DNA of 64,000 bases from Corynebacterium matruchotii (GCF_011612265.2 NZ_CP050134.2:1922001-1986000), one strand, 5' to 3'; shown: positions 22,817 to 31,065, counted from the stretch's first letter. Translations and numbers: made by a program. Notes: generated by a model not told the origin, from the sequence alone.

Positions 22817-23356
22817 ATGACCCAGCCACAAGGCCCCCAACCCGATCCACAGTCCAACCAACAACCCAACATGGGCTCCAACCCCAATATGGGCACTCCT
22901 CCCCCACAAATCATGTATGTCGAAAAGCCGAAACGCCCCTGGTATCAACGGCCCGGCTGCCTCATCCCGCTCATCTTGGTCATCCTGGTGGTCCTTGGGA
23001 TGGCAAGCTGTACGGCAATGATGGGTAAAACCGTTTCCGAAGTGGATAAGAGCCTCAACCAGGAAAAGACCGTCGTGTACCGTGTGGGCGGCGATGCGCA
23101 AGACATCCGAGTAACGTACACGGCAGGCAGTAGTCAATCTGCTTCCGATTCTGGTGTGACCAGCGGCTGGGAGAAAGAAGTAAAGGTCAAGGGAATCTTT
23201 GGCGCATACATGAGCGTCACCAGCGGCGTGAATGACAGCGGAACCGTTTCCTGCCAGATTCTTGTCGACGGCCAAGTCGTCGCGGAAAACAGCGCATCCG
23301 GGCAGTTCGCCAGCGCATCGTGTAACGCCGACATCTCTGACATCTCCAAGAAATAG
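22817..23356 (+). CDS. MmpS-family membrane accessory protein
   Basis: 179 residues. A Pro/Gln/Asn-rich cytoplasmic N-terminus (residues 1-35), one membrane span (about 47-66), then an extracytoplasmic beta domain with VVYRVGGDAQDIRVTYT, GWEKEVKVKG and a Cys near the end, as in mycobacterial MmpS proteins that assist MmpL lipid exporters. No MmpL gene lies nearby, so it is an orphan. TAAGGA upstream of the ATG. A strong hairpin follows. Confidence 0.75.
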   Translation: MTQPQGPQPDPQSNQQPNMGSNPNMGTPPPQIMYVEKPKRPWYQRPGCLIPLILVILVVLGMASCTAMMGKTVSEVDKSLNQEKTVVYRVGGDAQDIRVTYTAGSSQSASDSGVTSGWEKEVKVKGIFGAYMSVTSGVNDSGTVSCQILVDGQVVAENSASGQFASASCNADISDISKK

Positions 23357-23371
23357 CATCATCATGCCACC

Positions 23372-23421
23372 AAATCCGAGCGAAACGCCATAATCTATTA
23401 CAGGGCTACCCGCTCGGATTT
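23372..23421 (+). terminator. terminator after MmpS-like gene
   Basis: AAATCCGAGCG and CGCTCGGATTT, 11-bp stem, ending in TTTA. Confidence 0.7.
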
Positions 23422-23456
23422 ACTCATTCCCAACCTCAACCACCCGGATTTATCCC

Positions 23457-23984
23457 ATGCCACGACGACTACTGCCACTCACCATATCCCTCACGCTCCT
23501 GCTCACTGCATGCAACGCCAATGACACCACGAGCTCCCAACATTTTCACGCCAAAGCAACACTGACAAGCGTGACAAGCATAACATCGACGAGCTCGACA
23601 AAAACATCAAGCACGAAACCTCCGACAACCACGTCGACGGAACCCCAGGATTCCACCCCACAAGACGTCGCCCCGGAACCCAATAACATTGCTGCACCAG
23701 AACCCGCAGCGACATATGATGAGCCTTATTTCATCCAATGTTTCGCCCAGTACCCCGGTTACGCGCTCTGGTCAGATAACAGTTCCCGATATTCGCAATG
23801 GTGCGCGGATATCATGGGTGTCAACGCCCCCACCAACACCGGCAATGGCTACGGCAACACCTATAACTACGTGGACCCGGAGCCTATCCCCACGTTCGAC
23901 CCCAATAGCGGCGATGGGTACGGACCTAACCAGAAATTGCCGCCGCTATGCGCACGCTTCCCCTCAGATTATGGTCCGTGCTAA
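23457..23984 (+). CDS. lipoprotein with Ser/Thr-rich linker
   Basis: 175 residues. Signal peptide with lipobox LLTAC (Cys at residue 19), then about 50 residues of almost pure Ser/Thr/Pro with Lys, and a C-terminal domain with three or four Cys (QCFAQYPGYALW, QWCADIMG, LCARFPSDYGPC) that may form disulfides. The linker would lift the domain through the cell wall. No family recognised. Confidence 0.72.
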   Translation: MPRRLLPLTISLTLLLTACNANDTTSSQHFHAKATLTSVTSITSTSSTKTSSTKPPTTTSTEPQDSTPQDVAPEPNNIAAPEPAATYDEPYFIQCFAQYPGYALWSDNSSRYSQWCADIMGVNAPTNTGNGYGNTYNYVDPEPIPTFDPNSGDGYGPNQKLPPLCARFPSDYGPC

Positions 23985-24063
23985 ACGATATGGCGGCTGA
24001 CACAGGTTCGGAACTCACGGTCGAGTTCTTCACCATCATGAACTTCTGCACTAGAATAGCCTT

Positions 24064-24420
24064 ATGAGTATTGTCCTTAAACCAGAGATGATTACTGTTG
24101 ACTGCGCTAATCCCCGGAAACTGGCCCAGTTTTGGGCTAAGGCCACCGATTCCGCTGTTCTCCACGATTACGATGGGTCTTTTGTCATCCTTGATTCCAC
24201 ACCACGACTGGGTTTCCAGTTAGTACCGGATCTCACACCGGGCAAGAATAGTATCCACGTGGATTTTATAGCCGAAAACCGCGAGATTGCCGTAGCTGAC
24301 TTGGAGGCTTTGGGCGCAACGGTCCAGTCAGTACAGTCGCTGCCTGATAGTGAATTCATGTGGACCGTCATGAAAGACCCCGAAGGCAATGTGTTCTGCG
24401 TCAGCGACCAAGAACACTAA
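24064..24420 (+). CDS. VOC-superfamily (glyoxalase-like) protein
   Basis: 118 residues: one pair of beta-alpha-beta-beta-beta modules. ITVDCANPRKLAQFWAKA at the start and MKDPEGNVFCV at the end are typical of the Glyoxalase_6/VOC group, which hold a metal in some members. Substrate unknown. Ends before a clear terminator. Confidence 0.82.
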   Translation: MSIVLKPEMITVDCANPRKLAQFWAKATDSAVLHDYDGSFVILDSTPRLGFQLVPDLTPGKNSIHVDFIAENREIAVADLEALGATVQSVQSLPDSEFMWTVMKDPEGNVFCVSDQEH

Positions 24421-24441
24421 AATCCACTAAATCAGAAGTGT

Positions 24442-24478
24442 ACCCCCAGCTCATTTCACTATGGGCTGGGGGTGTTTT
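24442..24478 (+). terminator. terminator after VOC gene
   Basis: ACCCCCAGC and GCTGGGGGT, then GTTTTAA. Confidence 0.82.
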
Positions 24479-24532
24479 AATCCTCATAAATGTGGTTCAC
24501 ACGCATTCTGCACCGGGACTAAGCAGGCTTTG

Positions 24533-24733
24533 CTAGCTCATAGCGAAATAGCGTGAGTGAGACTTCCGTAACATCTGTTCATCAGGGCTCACAATGACAA
24601 CAATCTCAACATCATCATCCGTCGTGGTAGATTCCAAAGCTATACGCTTCTGCATAGCATGCTTAGGCGAATCAAACTTTTCTACATGCACTTCACCGCT
24701 CTTACGATGGTATTGAAGTAAAAATCCAGGCAT
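24533..24733 (-). CDS. 66-residue protein paired with RelA-like gene
   Basis: Small protein with a beta-alpha-beta look: KSGEVHVEKFDSPKHAMQKR, then DDDVEIVVIVSPDEQMLRKS. GGGAG eight bases before the ATG overlaps the stop region of the RelA/SpoT-domain gene 14 bp upstream, so they form an operon. No known family. As the short partner of a small alarmone synthetase it could be its antitoxin, but the usual toxSAS order often has the antitoxin gene next to or overlapping the toxin in either order, so this stays a guess. Confidence 0.6.
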   Translation of the reverse strand: MPGFLLQYHRKSGEVHVEKFDSPKHAMQKRIALESTTTDDDVEIVVIVSPDEQMLRKSHSRYFAMS

Positions 24734-24747
24734 TAGACATAACTCCC

Positions 24748-25605
24748 TTACTTTCTACGACTTCCTCGGATCTTTCGAAATTGTTCATCCAGTTTATTCA
24801 AGATGGTGTAGTAAATCTTATATTCTATACTCGGAATTTTTTCTTGATTGCTCTCCACATTGTAGTCCCCAACAGGATGAAGGCCAATGTATGAGCATTC
24901 ATCACGTTCCTTCTCCACTTGAGAGGTATGTGCCGATAGACCATGCAATAACTTAACAATCTTCTTTTCCGCTGGCGACAGTAATACTTGACAATTTTCT
25001 TCATGTAAATACCTGATCTGCCGACCAAAGATATCAGCGGCGCTTTCATAAACATTCGCCCAATGTGATTGCAATGCCGTCCGCACCTGTACTTCAGCGA
25101 AACCAGCGGGAAATCTAAGATGGAGATGTATCGCTCGGTATCCAGAATGTGAACCATCCCTCAAATCTATGAGATCTACTCGTGTAGCTCCGCATTCTGT
25201 AAATAGATCACACAGTTCATCTGCTATGCGTCGCTGCTGGGTCAATGTCACATCGCAATCAAGTCGTGCACCAGCTACATCTTGGATTCTTTCCAATGGA
25301 GTTTCTCGCATACGCCGCAATTTCTCCTTGAGAGAAATTATAGTTTTCGGCCTCCCACTGACCATATAGGCACCACTACCAGGAACAATATTTTTCTCCA
25401 TCGTTTCCCCGCCAAGTAGAACCTCTGAATTTGACTCGGCAAAATCACCCAACTGCTTCACTAATTCACCAACAATTTCCGTTTGATGCAGCAAATAGGC
25501 TTCCCAGTCATCAGGAGTAGCAACAACGCCGTCTTCCCGTAAAGCTGATCCCATTTTATGTATTCTGTTCCTCGACACGGGTGGATTTTCACGTAAGACA
25601 CTCAT
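24748..25605 (-). CDS. RelA/SpoT-domain (p)ppGpp synthetase-like protein
   Basis: 285 residues from ATG 25605, which has TATAGT seven bases upstream (leaderless start); the frame reaches 25653. The synthetase domain (about residues 75-205) has SGRPKTIISLKEKLRR, DVAGARLDCDV, SGYRAIHLHL and EVQVRTALQSHWA, all key elements for ATP and GDP/GTP binding. No HD hydrolase domain, TGS or ACT domain is present, so it is a single-domain small alarmone synthetase type with an N-terminal helical part and a C-terminal helical tail. It may make (p)ppGpp or modify tRNA as toxSAS do. It lies in an accessory island next to a 128-bp repeat. Confidence 0.78.
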   Translation of the reverse strand: MSVLRENPPVSRNRIHKMGSALREDGVVATPDDWEAYLLHQTEIVGELVKQLGDFAESNSEVLLGGETMEKNIVPGSGAYMVSGRPKTIISLKEKLRRMRETPLERIQDVAGARLDCDVTLTQQRRIADELCDLFTECGATRVDLIDLRDGSHSGYRAIHLHLRFPAGFAEVQVRTALQSHWANVYESAADIFGRQIRYLHEENCQVLLSPAEKKIVKLLHGLSAHTSQVEKERDECSYIGLHPVGDYNVESNQEKIPSIEYKIYYTILNKLDEQFRKIRGSRRK

Positions 25606-25653
25606 AAAACAGACTATAAACCCCGTTCCTTTACTTCGTTGCTCCAAAATCAT

Positions 25654-25781
25654 GAAGCTTATTCAGTGTCCTCAAACATGATTAGTGTTTGTAAGTGAGG
25701 AAAGACATGCTAGATAGCATGTTCTTTCTGATCTTCTACCTGCTGATGTAGATGGATTTTCCCAACGGCTAAATAAGCTTA
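25654..25781 (-). repeat. 128-bp inverted-repeat element, copy A
   Basis: Ends GAAGCTTATTCAG and CTAAATAAGCTTA, near-perfect terminal inverted repeats. Its reverse complement aligns over the full length with copies B and C (for example AGAAAGAACATGCTATCTAG and CATGTTTGAGGA shared with B). Non-coding, so MITE-like. Confidence 0.8.
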
Positions 25782-25805
25782 CATAACAGAATATATGAGG
25801 TATAA

Positions 25806-26217
25806 ATGAATCTACCTATTGATAATTTGGTTCTGCTTCATGGGTACCACAATCATCGAAAGTAACCGATTAGATGCCTCATATAATGTGGTGTTTTACC
25901 GACCTGGCCGAACGCTCTACGTTCAAGCTGGACTCGATCCCGTCACGCGAACGTGTGCGATAACCCACGAACTCGGACACACCCATTACGCCCATGACTG
26001 TTCCACGCAACAGGCAGAACATAAAGCAGACAAATGGGCAGCCGACCACCTTCTTCACGAAGCAGCAATACAACACAGCCTACGAAACCGAGTTCGAACC
26101 AACAGCAATAGCCACCGAGCTAGAAGTAACCCATGCACACATTAAAAACCTAGCGGCGCTACCAGGCTGGTCACACCACATACCGATGCTCACTACGAAA
26201 CCTCGACCCTGTGACTG
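25806..26217 (+). pseudogene. ImmA/IrrE-family metallopeptidase, frameshifted
   Basis: The middle frame gives SYNVVFYRPGRTLYV...AITHELGHTHYAHD with the zinc motif HELGH, then ADKWAADHLLHEAA. After that the family's helical ending continues in another frame (YNTAYETEFEPTAIATELEV, then THAHIKNL), and the N-terminal MNLPIDNLVLLH is in a third frame from ATG 25806. Two frameshifts therefore break a phage/ICE-type ImmA peptidase, which normally cleaves a partner repressor. No repressor gene is adjacent. Confidence 0.72.
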
Positions 26218-26303
26218 AATCTTTATCTAAAACCTATATACGGATAACGGACTGACGGGTAGCCTTTCTCAAAGGACACTCATAAAATCATGAGGAGACA
26301 ATC

Positions 26304-27446
26304 ATGCCCAGCATCTATGATGCCCGATCTACCAGAGAATGGTGCGATCAGGAAACCGTAGGTGAATCCTTTTATCGAACAGCGCTTAACGACATTAGAA
26401 AACATGTTCCAATAAATGAGCATAATGTTCGCCGATTTGATGCAACGCTCGTACTGGAAATGGATAATCCCCATTCCAAATCTGGTCATGCGATATCTGT
26501 CAGATGGCAGGACCGAGTTATCGCACACATACCAGATTCGGAAACTAATGATTACTTTCCCGAACTGGCACGCCTGGCTGCCAGTGGATTTGATGCCGGG
26601 GTAAGAGCCACACTATGGACAAACGAAACCCAACCCAACTTTAATCCCCGCGACGTTCACATGTCAGTACATATTGGGTCACAACCACCCGGCATGATCG
26701 CGCCTATCAACAATCCTCCTTCACAAAAATGGGCGGTTATCCCTAGGGGACGAACTAGCCAGGTCGCTAAGGAGAAAGACCACCTTGATGTGCTGCAATC
26801 ATATACGGGGCTGGGGAATGCAAAAACCTACATTCTCGTGACGCTGCACAAGGTATTTTTCGGCACCCGCACCCGCTGGGCTGGGGTCGAGGTTCGACTA
26901 GACGGCAAGCGAATCGGAGAGTTGAGTAAGGCGACGGGGGCAAAATTCCTCCCCATCATTGAGCACTATGATTCCCTGGGACTTATTACTGTATGCCATG
27001 CTTATCTCAGGGAGACGCCCACCTCCGCTGAGGTCACCCTCAAGGCTGCGACCTTCGAAGAGATAACAGATAAGGACCTATACACCCCTGATATATGCCC
27101 GATCCCACAGCTAGTGCCTTATGCTTCTGACCCCTACACTTATAATGTCCCCGGACGATACCGCCCTAATCTTGAAGATAATCACGCATATGGTGTTCGG
27201 AAATACGGTAAACCTCATTACTCCAATCCGTCACGACTGGGACACCGGCAAGCTAATACAGGTTTAAGGGCTAACAAGAACTATACAATCTATCTTCTCT
27301 GTCTCTTCTTCGGCGGCTACCTAGGCCTTCACTACTACTATGTAGGGAAAATTGGCAAAGGCATTCTATATACCTGTACAGCGGGATTGTTCATGATTGG
27401 ATGGATCGCAGATATCCTTAATCCCCGGCGCGGTTTTCATAGCTAG
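26304..27446 (+). CDS. TM2-domain protein with duplicated N-terminal domain
   Basis: 380 residues. The C-terminal 60 residues are a TM2 domain: two membrane spans in NYTIYLLCLFFGGYLGLHYY and IGKGILYTCTAGLFMIGWIAD. Before it lie two similar alpha/beta modules, residues about 45-110 (AISVRWQDRVIAHIP) and about 190-260 (GVEVRLDGKRIGELS), each with a short beta hairpin then helix, resembling domains seen in actinobacterial phage-related proteins. GAGGAG lies 10 bases upstream. Function unknown. The gene sits between copies of the 128-bp element and a decayed ImmA gene. Confidence 0.7.
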   Translation: MPSIYDARSTREWCDQETVGESFYRTALNDIRKHVPINEHNVRRFDATLVLEMDNPHSKSGHAISVRWQDRVIAHIPDSETNDYFPELARLAASGFDAGVRATLWTNETQPNFNPRDVHMSVHIGSQPPGMIAPINNPPSQKWAVIPRGRTSQVAKEKDHLDVLQSYTGLGNAKTYILVTLHKVFFGTRTRWAGVEVRLDGKRIGELSKATGAKFLPIIEHYDSLGLITVCHAYLRETPTSAEVTLKAATFEEITDKDLYTPDICPIPQLVPYASDPYTYNVPGRYRPNLEDNHAYGVRKYGKPHYSNPSRLGHRQANTGLRANKNYTIYLLCLFFGGYLGLHYYYVGKIGKGILYTCTAGLFMIGWIADILNPRRGFHS

Positions 27447-27595
27447 ACTTTTTATAGTCAAGCATTCCTTACCCCACATCAACACGAGTAAGGGCATTCT
27501 TATAGTAATACCACTTGATGCGTAACGTCCTAGAACCGCATAATAGCTAGCTGTTCCACCAAAGAACAGGGAGAACTCAATAGTGGAGGGAGGTG
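27447..27595. other. short intergenic stretch before the microprotein cluster
   Basis: No gene seen; ends in GGAGGGAGG, the ribosome site for the following small frames. Confidence 0.4.
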
Positions 27596-27742
27596 ATGAC
27601 ATGTCACCCTGATGTTCTCCAGTCCGTGGGAAACGACCGGTATCATTCTCGGGCTCCTTGCCTGGTTTTCCCAAGAGGCGGTAAGACTGGGAAGCACCAG
27701 AAAGGCATGAAGCGATACCGGCGCGGAAAGCGGAAGAAGTAA
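27596..27742 (+). CDS. 48-residue basic microprotein
   Basis: ATG 27596 follows GGAGG by six bases. The product ends GMKRYRRGKRKK and is strongly basic. A second start at 27707 would give only the 11-residue basic tail, and its ATG overlaps the stop of the frame at 27612 (ATGA). One of these two readings is probably real; both are possible by coupling. Confidence 0.4.
   Translation: MTCHPDVLQSVGNDRYHSRAPCLVFPRGGKTGKHQKGMKRYRRGKRKK
27612..27710 (+). CDS. 32-residue single-span microprotein
   Basis: MFSSPWETTGIILGLLAWFS, then QEAVRLGSTRKA: one membrane span followed by a basic tail, in a different frame from 27596. Its TGA overlaps the ATG of the basic peptide frame. No close ribosome site of its own, so it depends on the upstream one. 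Small membrane proteins like this are common in conjugative or phage modules of actinobacteria. Confidence 0.4.
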   Translation: MFSSPWETTGIILGLLAWFSQEAVRLGSTRKA

Positions 27743-27777
27743 CCTCCCCGCCCCATGACCTATATGGGGCGGGAGGC
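27743..27777 (+). terminator. GC-rich hairpin inside the microprotein cluster
   Basis: CCTCCCCGCCCCAT and ATGGGGCGGGAGG, about 13 paired bases around GACCTAT, directly after a TAA. No T-run; may stabilise or process the mRNA. Confidence 0.5.
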
Positions 27778-27812
27778 ACCCCTCCACACTACCCTTTCTT
27801 AAAGGAGGCGAA

Positions 27813-27944
27813 ATGAAAACATCAATCCGGTGGGGCGTCTCGGTTGCCGTTGCGGTGTTCCTCTACACCCGACCGAACCCACTCTGGCTACTGATCTACA
27901 CGATCGGCATCATCACCCTGCTAGCACGGGAGTTCGACCGATGA
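27813..27944 (+). CDS. 43-residue membrane microprotein
   Basis: A near-perfect AAAGGAGG lies four bases before ATG 27813. The product has one long hydrophobic stretch (VSVAVAVFLYT, then NPLWLLIYTIGIITLL) and ends AREFDR. Its TGA overlaps the ATG of the next gene (ATGA), so the two are translationally coupled. The very strong ribosome site and coupling make this a real gene despite its size. Confidence 0.72.
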   Translation: MKTSIRWGVSVAVAVFLYTRPNPLWLLIYTIGIITLLAREFDR

Positions 27945-28171
27945 TAACCCCTATCATCACCGACCAAGCCACAGGCCGAGTGCTATGGCGAGTCATCGAC
28001 TGCGCCACCTACTGTGGTATCGGCCCACGCACCTGGGCGAACTATCATGCAGGCGGTCGAACACCCCAACCCGTAGCACACCTCGATGGCCGCACACCCC
28101 TATGGGACGCAGAGGAGGTGAAAGCCTGGCACGCTAACCGCCCCGGCTCGCCAATAAAAGGGGCACGATAG
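27941..28171 (+). CDS. excisionase-like HTH protein
   Basis: 76 residues from ATG 27941. Core DCATYCGIGPRTWANYHAGG, then PLWDAEEVKAWHANRPG: the winged helix fold of AlpA/Xis-type DNA-binding proteins, which bend DNA for excision or act as small regulators. Coupled to the preceding 43-residue gene. No integrase gene is visible beside it; the two tandem repeats B and C follow 15 bp after the stop. Confidence 0.7.
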   Translation: MITPIITDQATGRVLWRVIDCATYCGIGPRTWANYHAGGRTPQPVAHLDGRTPLWDAEEVKAWHANRPGSPIKGAR

Positions 28172-28185
28172 GGCAACAACCCCCG

Positions 28186-28313
28186 GAAGCTTATTCAGCC
28201 GCTGGGAAAACTTATCTACACGAACAAGTAGAAAATCAGAAAGAACATGCTATCTAGCTTGGTCTTCCTTACTTACAGAGACTAGTCATGTTTGAGGAAG
28301 CTGAATAAGCTTC
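28186..28313 (+). repeat. 128-bp inverted-repeat element, copy B
   Basis: Starts GAAGCTTATTCAG and ends CTGAATAAGCTTC, perfect 13-bp terminal inverted repeats. Direct tandem with copy C six bases away; copy A is inverted 2.4 kb to the left. Confidence 0.85.
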
Positions 28314-28319
28314 TAACCG

Positions 28320-28448
28320 GAAGCTTATTCAGGAGTTGGGAAAACCTGTCTACACTAACAAGCGGAAAATCAGAGAGAATAAACCATCTAGCTTGCTTTT
28401 CCTTACTTACAGAGACTAGTCATGTTTGGGGACGTTGAATAAGCTTCC
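28320..28448 (+). repeat. 128-bp inverted-repeat element, copy C
   Basis: Starts GAAGCTTATTCAG and ends TTGAATAAGCTTC. Shares long blocks with B, such as TTACAGAGACTAGTCATGTT, and differs by scattered base changes. Confidence 0.85.
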
Positions 28449-28735
28449 GATATGGCCATTTCATGGGAGAAGTGAGACCGTTCTGGCGAGGTTCACGGAC
28501 AGGGTGAATATGTCTACCACCCAAACGATTACAACTTAGCCACGCTCTCGATCCTGTCCATGAAGGTCATCCCCTCATTGAGGCTAGCCCGCACACGCTC
28601 TCCCGCGAGCCAGCCAACCCCACCATCCCCAACTTTCCCACACCCAGAATCCTGCCAACTACTTGACTCAGATACAAAGAACCTGCTATATATATAGAGC
28701 TATTTATTGGTGATATTCAAATTAGGGAGGAAAAG
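28449..28735. other. intergenic region with coding-like debris
   Basis: One frame near 28543-28660 reads DPVHEGHPLIEASPHTLSRE without a start, looking like the end of a lost gene. The promoter of the SRPBCC gene occupies the right end. Confidence 0.4.
28663..28692 (+). promoter_or_regulatory. promoter of the SRPBCC gene
   Basis: TTGACT (28663-28668), 18-bp spacer, TATATA (28687-28692). Confidence 0.65.
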
Positions 28736-29152
28736 ATGTGGGAAACGGAGCATAGTCAGGTAACTGATGTCGATACTGACCGTCTATGGTCAGTGTTTGA
28801 GGGGGTACACTCGGGTCGCATCGTATTGCCTGGTGGTGATGTCTTCCGCCCGGAGGGTCCGCTAGGGGTTGGCACAAAGATCCACGTCACTCCGGCTGGT
28901 CAGGACACCATGATCTCGAAGGTCGTGGAGTTCGTTCCGGGCTTACGATATGCCGACGAGACTGAGTTCAACGGTCTAGTCCTACGGTTTGCCCATCAGT
29001 TTGAGAAGGTCGAGGATGGCACTAAGATCACCCATCGACTGACAATCTCCGGGGATGACTCAGATCAGGTGGGACCGGAGATTGGTCCACAGATCAGTGC
29101 CGACTTCCCAGATCAAATGGACGCCCTGATCGCTGAGGCACGCAACGCTTGA
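28736..29152 (+). CDS. SRPBCC-superfamily protein
   Basis: 138 residues with the Bet v1/START-like fold pattern: VTDVDTDRLWSVFEGVHSG at the start, TKIHVTPAGQDTMISKVVEF in the middle, and a long C-terminal helix (PDQMDALIAEARNA). These proteins bind hydrophobic ligands or act as polyketide cyclase-like enzymes. GGGAGG upstream of the ATG. The gene stands alone between repeats and decayed DNA beside tmRNA. Confidence 0.75.
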   Translation: MWETEHSQVTDVDTDRLWSVFEGVHSGRIVLPGGDVFRPEGPLGVGTKIHVTPAGQDTMISKVVEFVPGLRYADETEFNGLVLRFAHQFEKVEDGTKITHRLTISGDDSDQVGPEIGPQISADFPDQMDALIAEARNA

Positions 29153-30052
29153 GTCTGTGGCTGCTACGCTTCGACGTAACGTAAGCCAAACTCAACACAA
29201 TCGTCGGACAACACCTCGCACACGAGTGTGAAAAGCGTTCCGACTACGAGGATCTCAAGGCTATAGTGCTCAACCTTGCAGAGACCAGGAGCGCATCTCA
29301 CAGACCTCGGGAAGCGAACTGCTTTCGATAGAGCCCACACAGAGATAACGAGGGAAGCGGAGAGTCCCCCACCGATCTAGTTGTGCGGCTCGATCCTCAA
29401 GGAGCGGCCCACGATGCTGATGTTCCGTCCCAAGGGACTACCTTTAGTGTTTTCGATGCCGACGCAGGGCACTGCACTCGAAACACCTCAGCAGATGGAC
29501 TCTCACGGGAATGAGAGAAGATTGCATACGAGGCCCAGGGGGAGCCAATTATCAGACTGTGACGGTCGCCAAGAAGGTCAAGGCGGCAAATTCTATCGGG
29601 GTGGTTGCGACGTGCTTCTTGCTCTGACTGATGTGGGAATCACCGAGGTAAGCAGGTGCAAAACTCTTCCAGCCTCTGCTGCACCATGCGTTTATCTCAG
29701 ATGATGACTCTCAAACACCAGTCTTCGCATTTTTGGGACGCTCTGGGGCCGCTTACCCACCCAAGATGAGCATGTGCTCCTGCAGGGACGAAAATCGTTT
29801 GTCTACCCAATGCAATGATGTCAACCTTCTTGCACGGACGGCGCCAATCCACCTGCGGGGTGATGCCAGTACACTCGCATCGCCCACTTGAGCGAATACG
29901 CACGTTGTGCCACACCTTCCCCGCCTGCTTCAACACGACGACAGCGTGAGCAGACTGAGTGAAATGCAGATCGTCAGAAAGAGCCCAAACATACTCCTGA
30001 TACTGAGCCTGACGCGCCTCGCCTCGCAATGGGAGGAGCGCCCAACAATAAA
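29153..30052. other. decayed DNA next to the tmRNA 3' end
   Basis: About 900 bp with only broken frames. Pieces look coding in places (FSVFDADAGHC near 29445; YQTVTVAKKVKAANSIGVV near 29550) but stop and shift. A 122-codon open frame on the minus strand (29697-30065) runs into the tmRNA terminator and has no family features. The position at the 3' end of tmRNA, a common integration site, suggests remains of an integrated element. Confidence 0.5.
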
Positions 30053-30053
30053 A

Positions 30054-30080
30054 CCCCAGCTCCATAAGGTGGAACTGGGG
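30054..30080 (-). terminator. tmRNA terminator
   Basis: CCCCAGCTCC and GGAACTGGGG pair around ATAAGGT; on the minus strand TTTTATTGTT follows. Confidence 0.75.
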
Positions 30081-30088
30081 CTTCAGCG

Positions 30089-30465
30089 TGGAGCCGCCGG
30101 GAATTGAACCCGGGTCCTACGCCATGTTGCCAGGGCTTCTCCGTGCGCAGTTCGTGCACGATCTTTTACTCTGACCCTCCAGCTCGGACGAACCCTCCTG
30201 GATGATGGGCCACAGTTAACGATGAAAGTCCCGCTGTACCTCGTTAACCAAATAAAGCGGCAAGTCCCTTAGTCGATGCCAGGGTCCGGACCAGGGACGA
30301 TTCCGGTCTGACAGACACGCGTATCGCTGTATTAGGCAGCGAGAGCGTAGTCGCGCTGAGTGTTCTCGGCGCTTATGAGTTGCTGCGACGCTTGCGGTGG
30401 TCTCTAGCCTGCACCGGCACGCTTCCCCTGGCGTAATGTTCGTAGTCGAAACCTGAATCGACCCC
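30089..30465 (-). ncRNA. ssrA: transfer-messenger RNA
   Basis: 377 nt. The 5' GGGGTCG pairs with the 3' CGGCTCC (with G-U) to form the acceptor arm, the T-arm GGGTTCAATTCCC is readable at 30100-30113, and GGTTTCGAC marks the tRNA-like 5' part. The tag frame reads AENTQRDYALAA then TAA (about 30333-30371). It rescues stalled ribosomes together with SmpB, encoded 60 bp upstream on the same strand. Confidence 0.95.
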
Positions 30466-30525
30466 GTGTGCTAGTCGGCGGGATGTGCATCTTTCCAACC
30501 AGTTCAGTCATTATAACACGTGAAG

Positions 30526-31020
30526 TTAACCGGTTATTCCCTTCACCCGGCGCCCGAGGTCACGCACGATTTCTCGTTCTTCGGTGCGGCGTTTAATGTC
30601 TTGGCGTTTGTCGTAGGCTTGCTTGCCTTGGGCAAGCCCAAGTTCGCATTTCAGGTGACCGTTTTTAAAATAAAGGCTCAGCGGTACCAGGGTTTTATTT
30701 CCGTCCCGAACTTTACCGGTGAGGGTGTCGATTTCGCGCCGATGGAGCAATAGTTTCCGAACCCGGCGCGGGCTGTGGTTGGTCCAATGTCCGCGGGAGT
30801 ATTCGGGGATGTGGAGGTTGCGGAGCCAGACTTCGCCGTCGTCGATCGTCGCAAAGGCGTCGACAAGCGATGCTTTGCCTTCGCGGAGGGATTTCACTTC
30901 GGTGCCAACGAGCACCATGCCGCATTCGTAGGTTTCTAAAATATTATAATCGTGCCTGGCCTTGCGGTTTGTTGCAATGGTGGGGTTGAGGTTTGTGGTT
31001 TTTTTCTTCTTTTTAGCCAT
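30526..31020 (-). CDS. smpB: SsrA-binding protein SmpB
   Basis: 164 residues, normal length. [39 protein letters not shown] and the basic tail [20 protein letters not shown] are diagnostic. Binds the tRNA-like part of tmRNA and brings it to stalled ribosomes. It lies 45 bp behind ftsX and just before ssrA. Confidence 0.96.
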   Translation of the reverse strand: MAKKKKKTTNLNPTIATNRKARHDYNILETYECGMVLVGTEVKSLREGKASLVDAFATIDDGEVWLRNLHIPEYSRGHWTNHSPRRVRKLLLHRREIDTLTGKVRDGNKTLVPLSLYFKNGHLKCELGLAQGKQAYDKRQDIKRRTEEREIVRDLGRRVKGITG

Positions 31021-31065
31021 AGTTGTTTCATTGTAGCTTTTCGACGCCCGCCGCTTGCGGTTGCA

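Noticed and set aside
29381..29704. 107-codon open frame near tmRNA
   Set aside because: No ribosome site, no family feature, and neighbouring frames hold better coding fragments; treated as debris.
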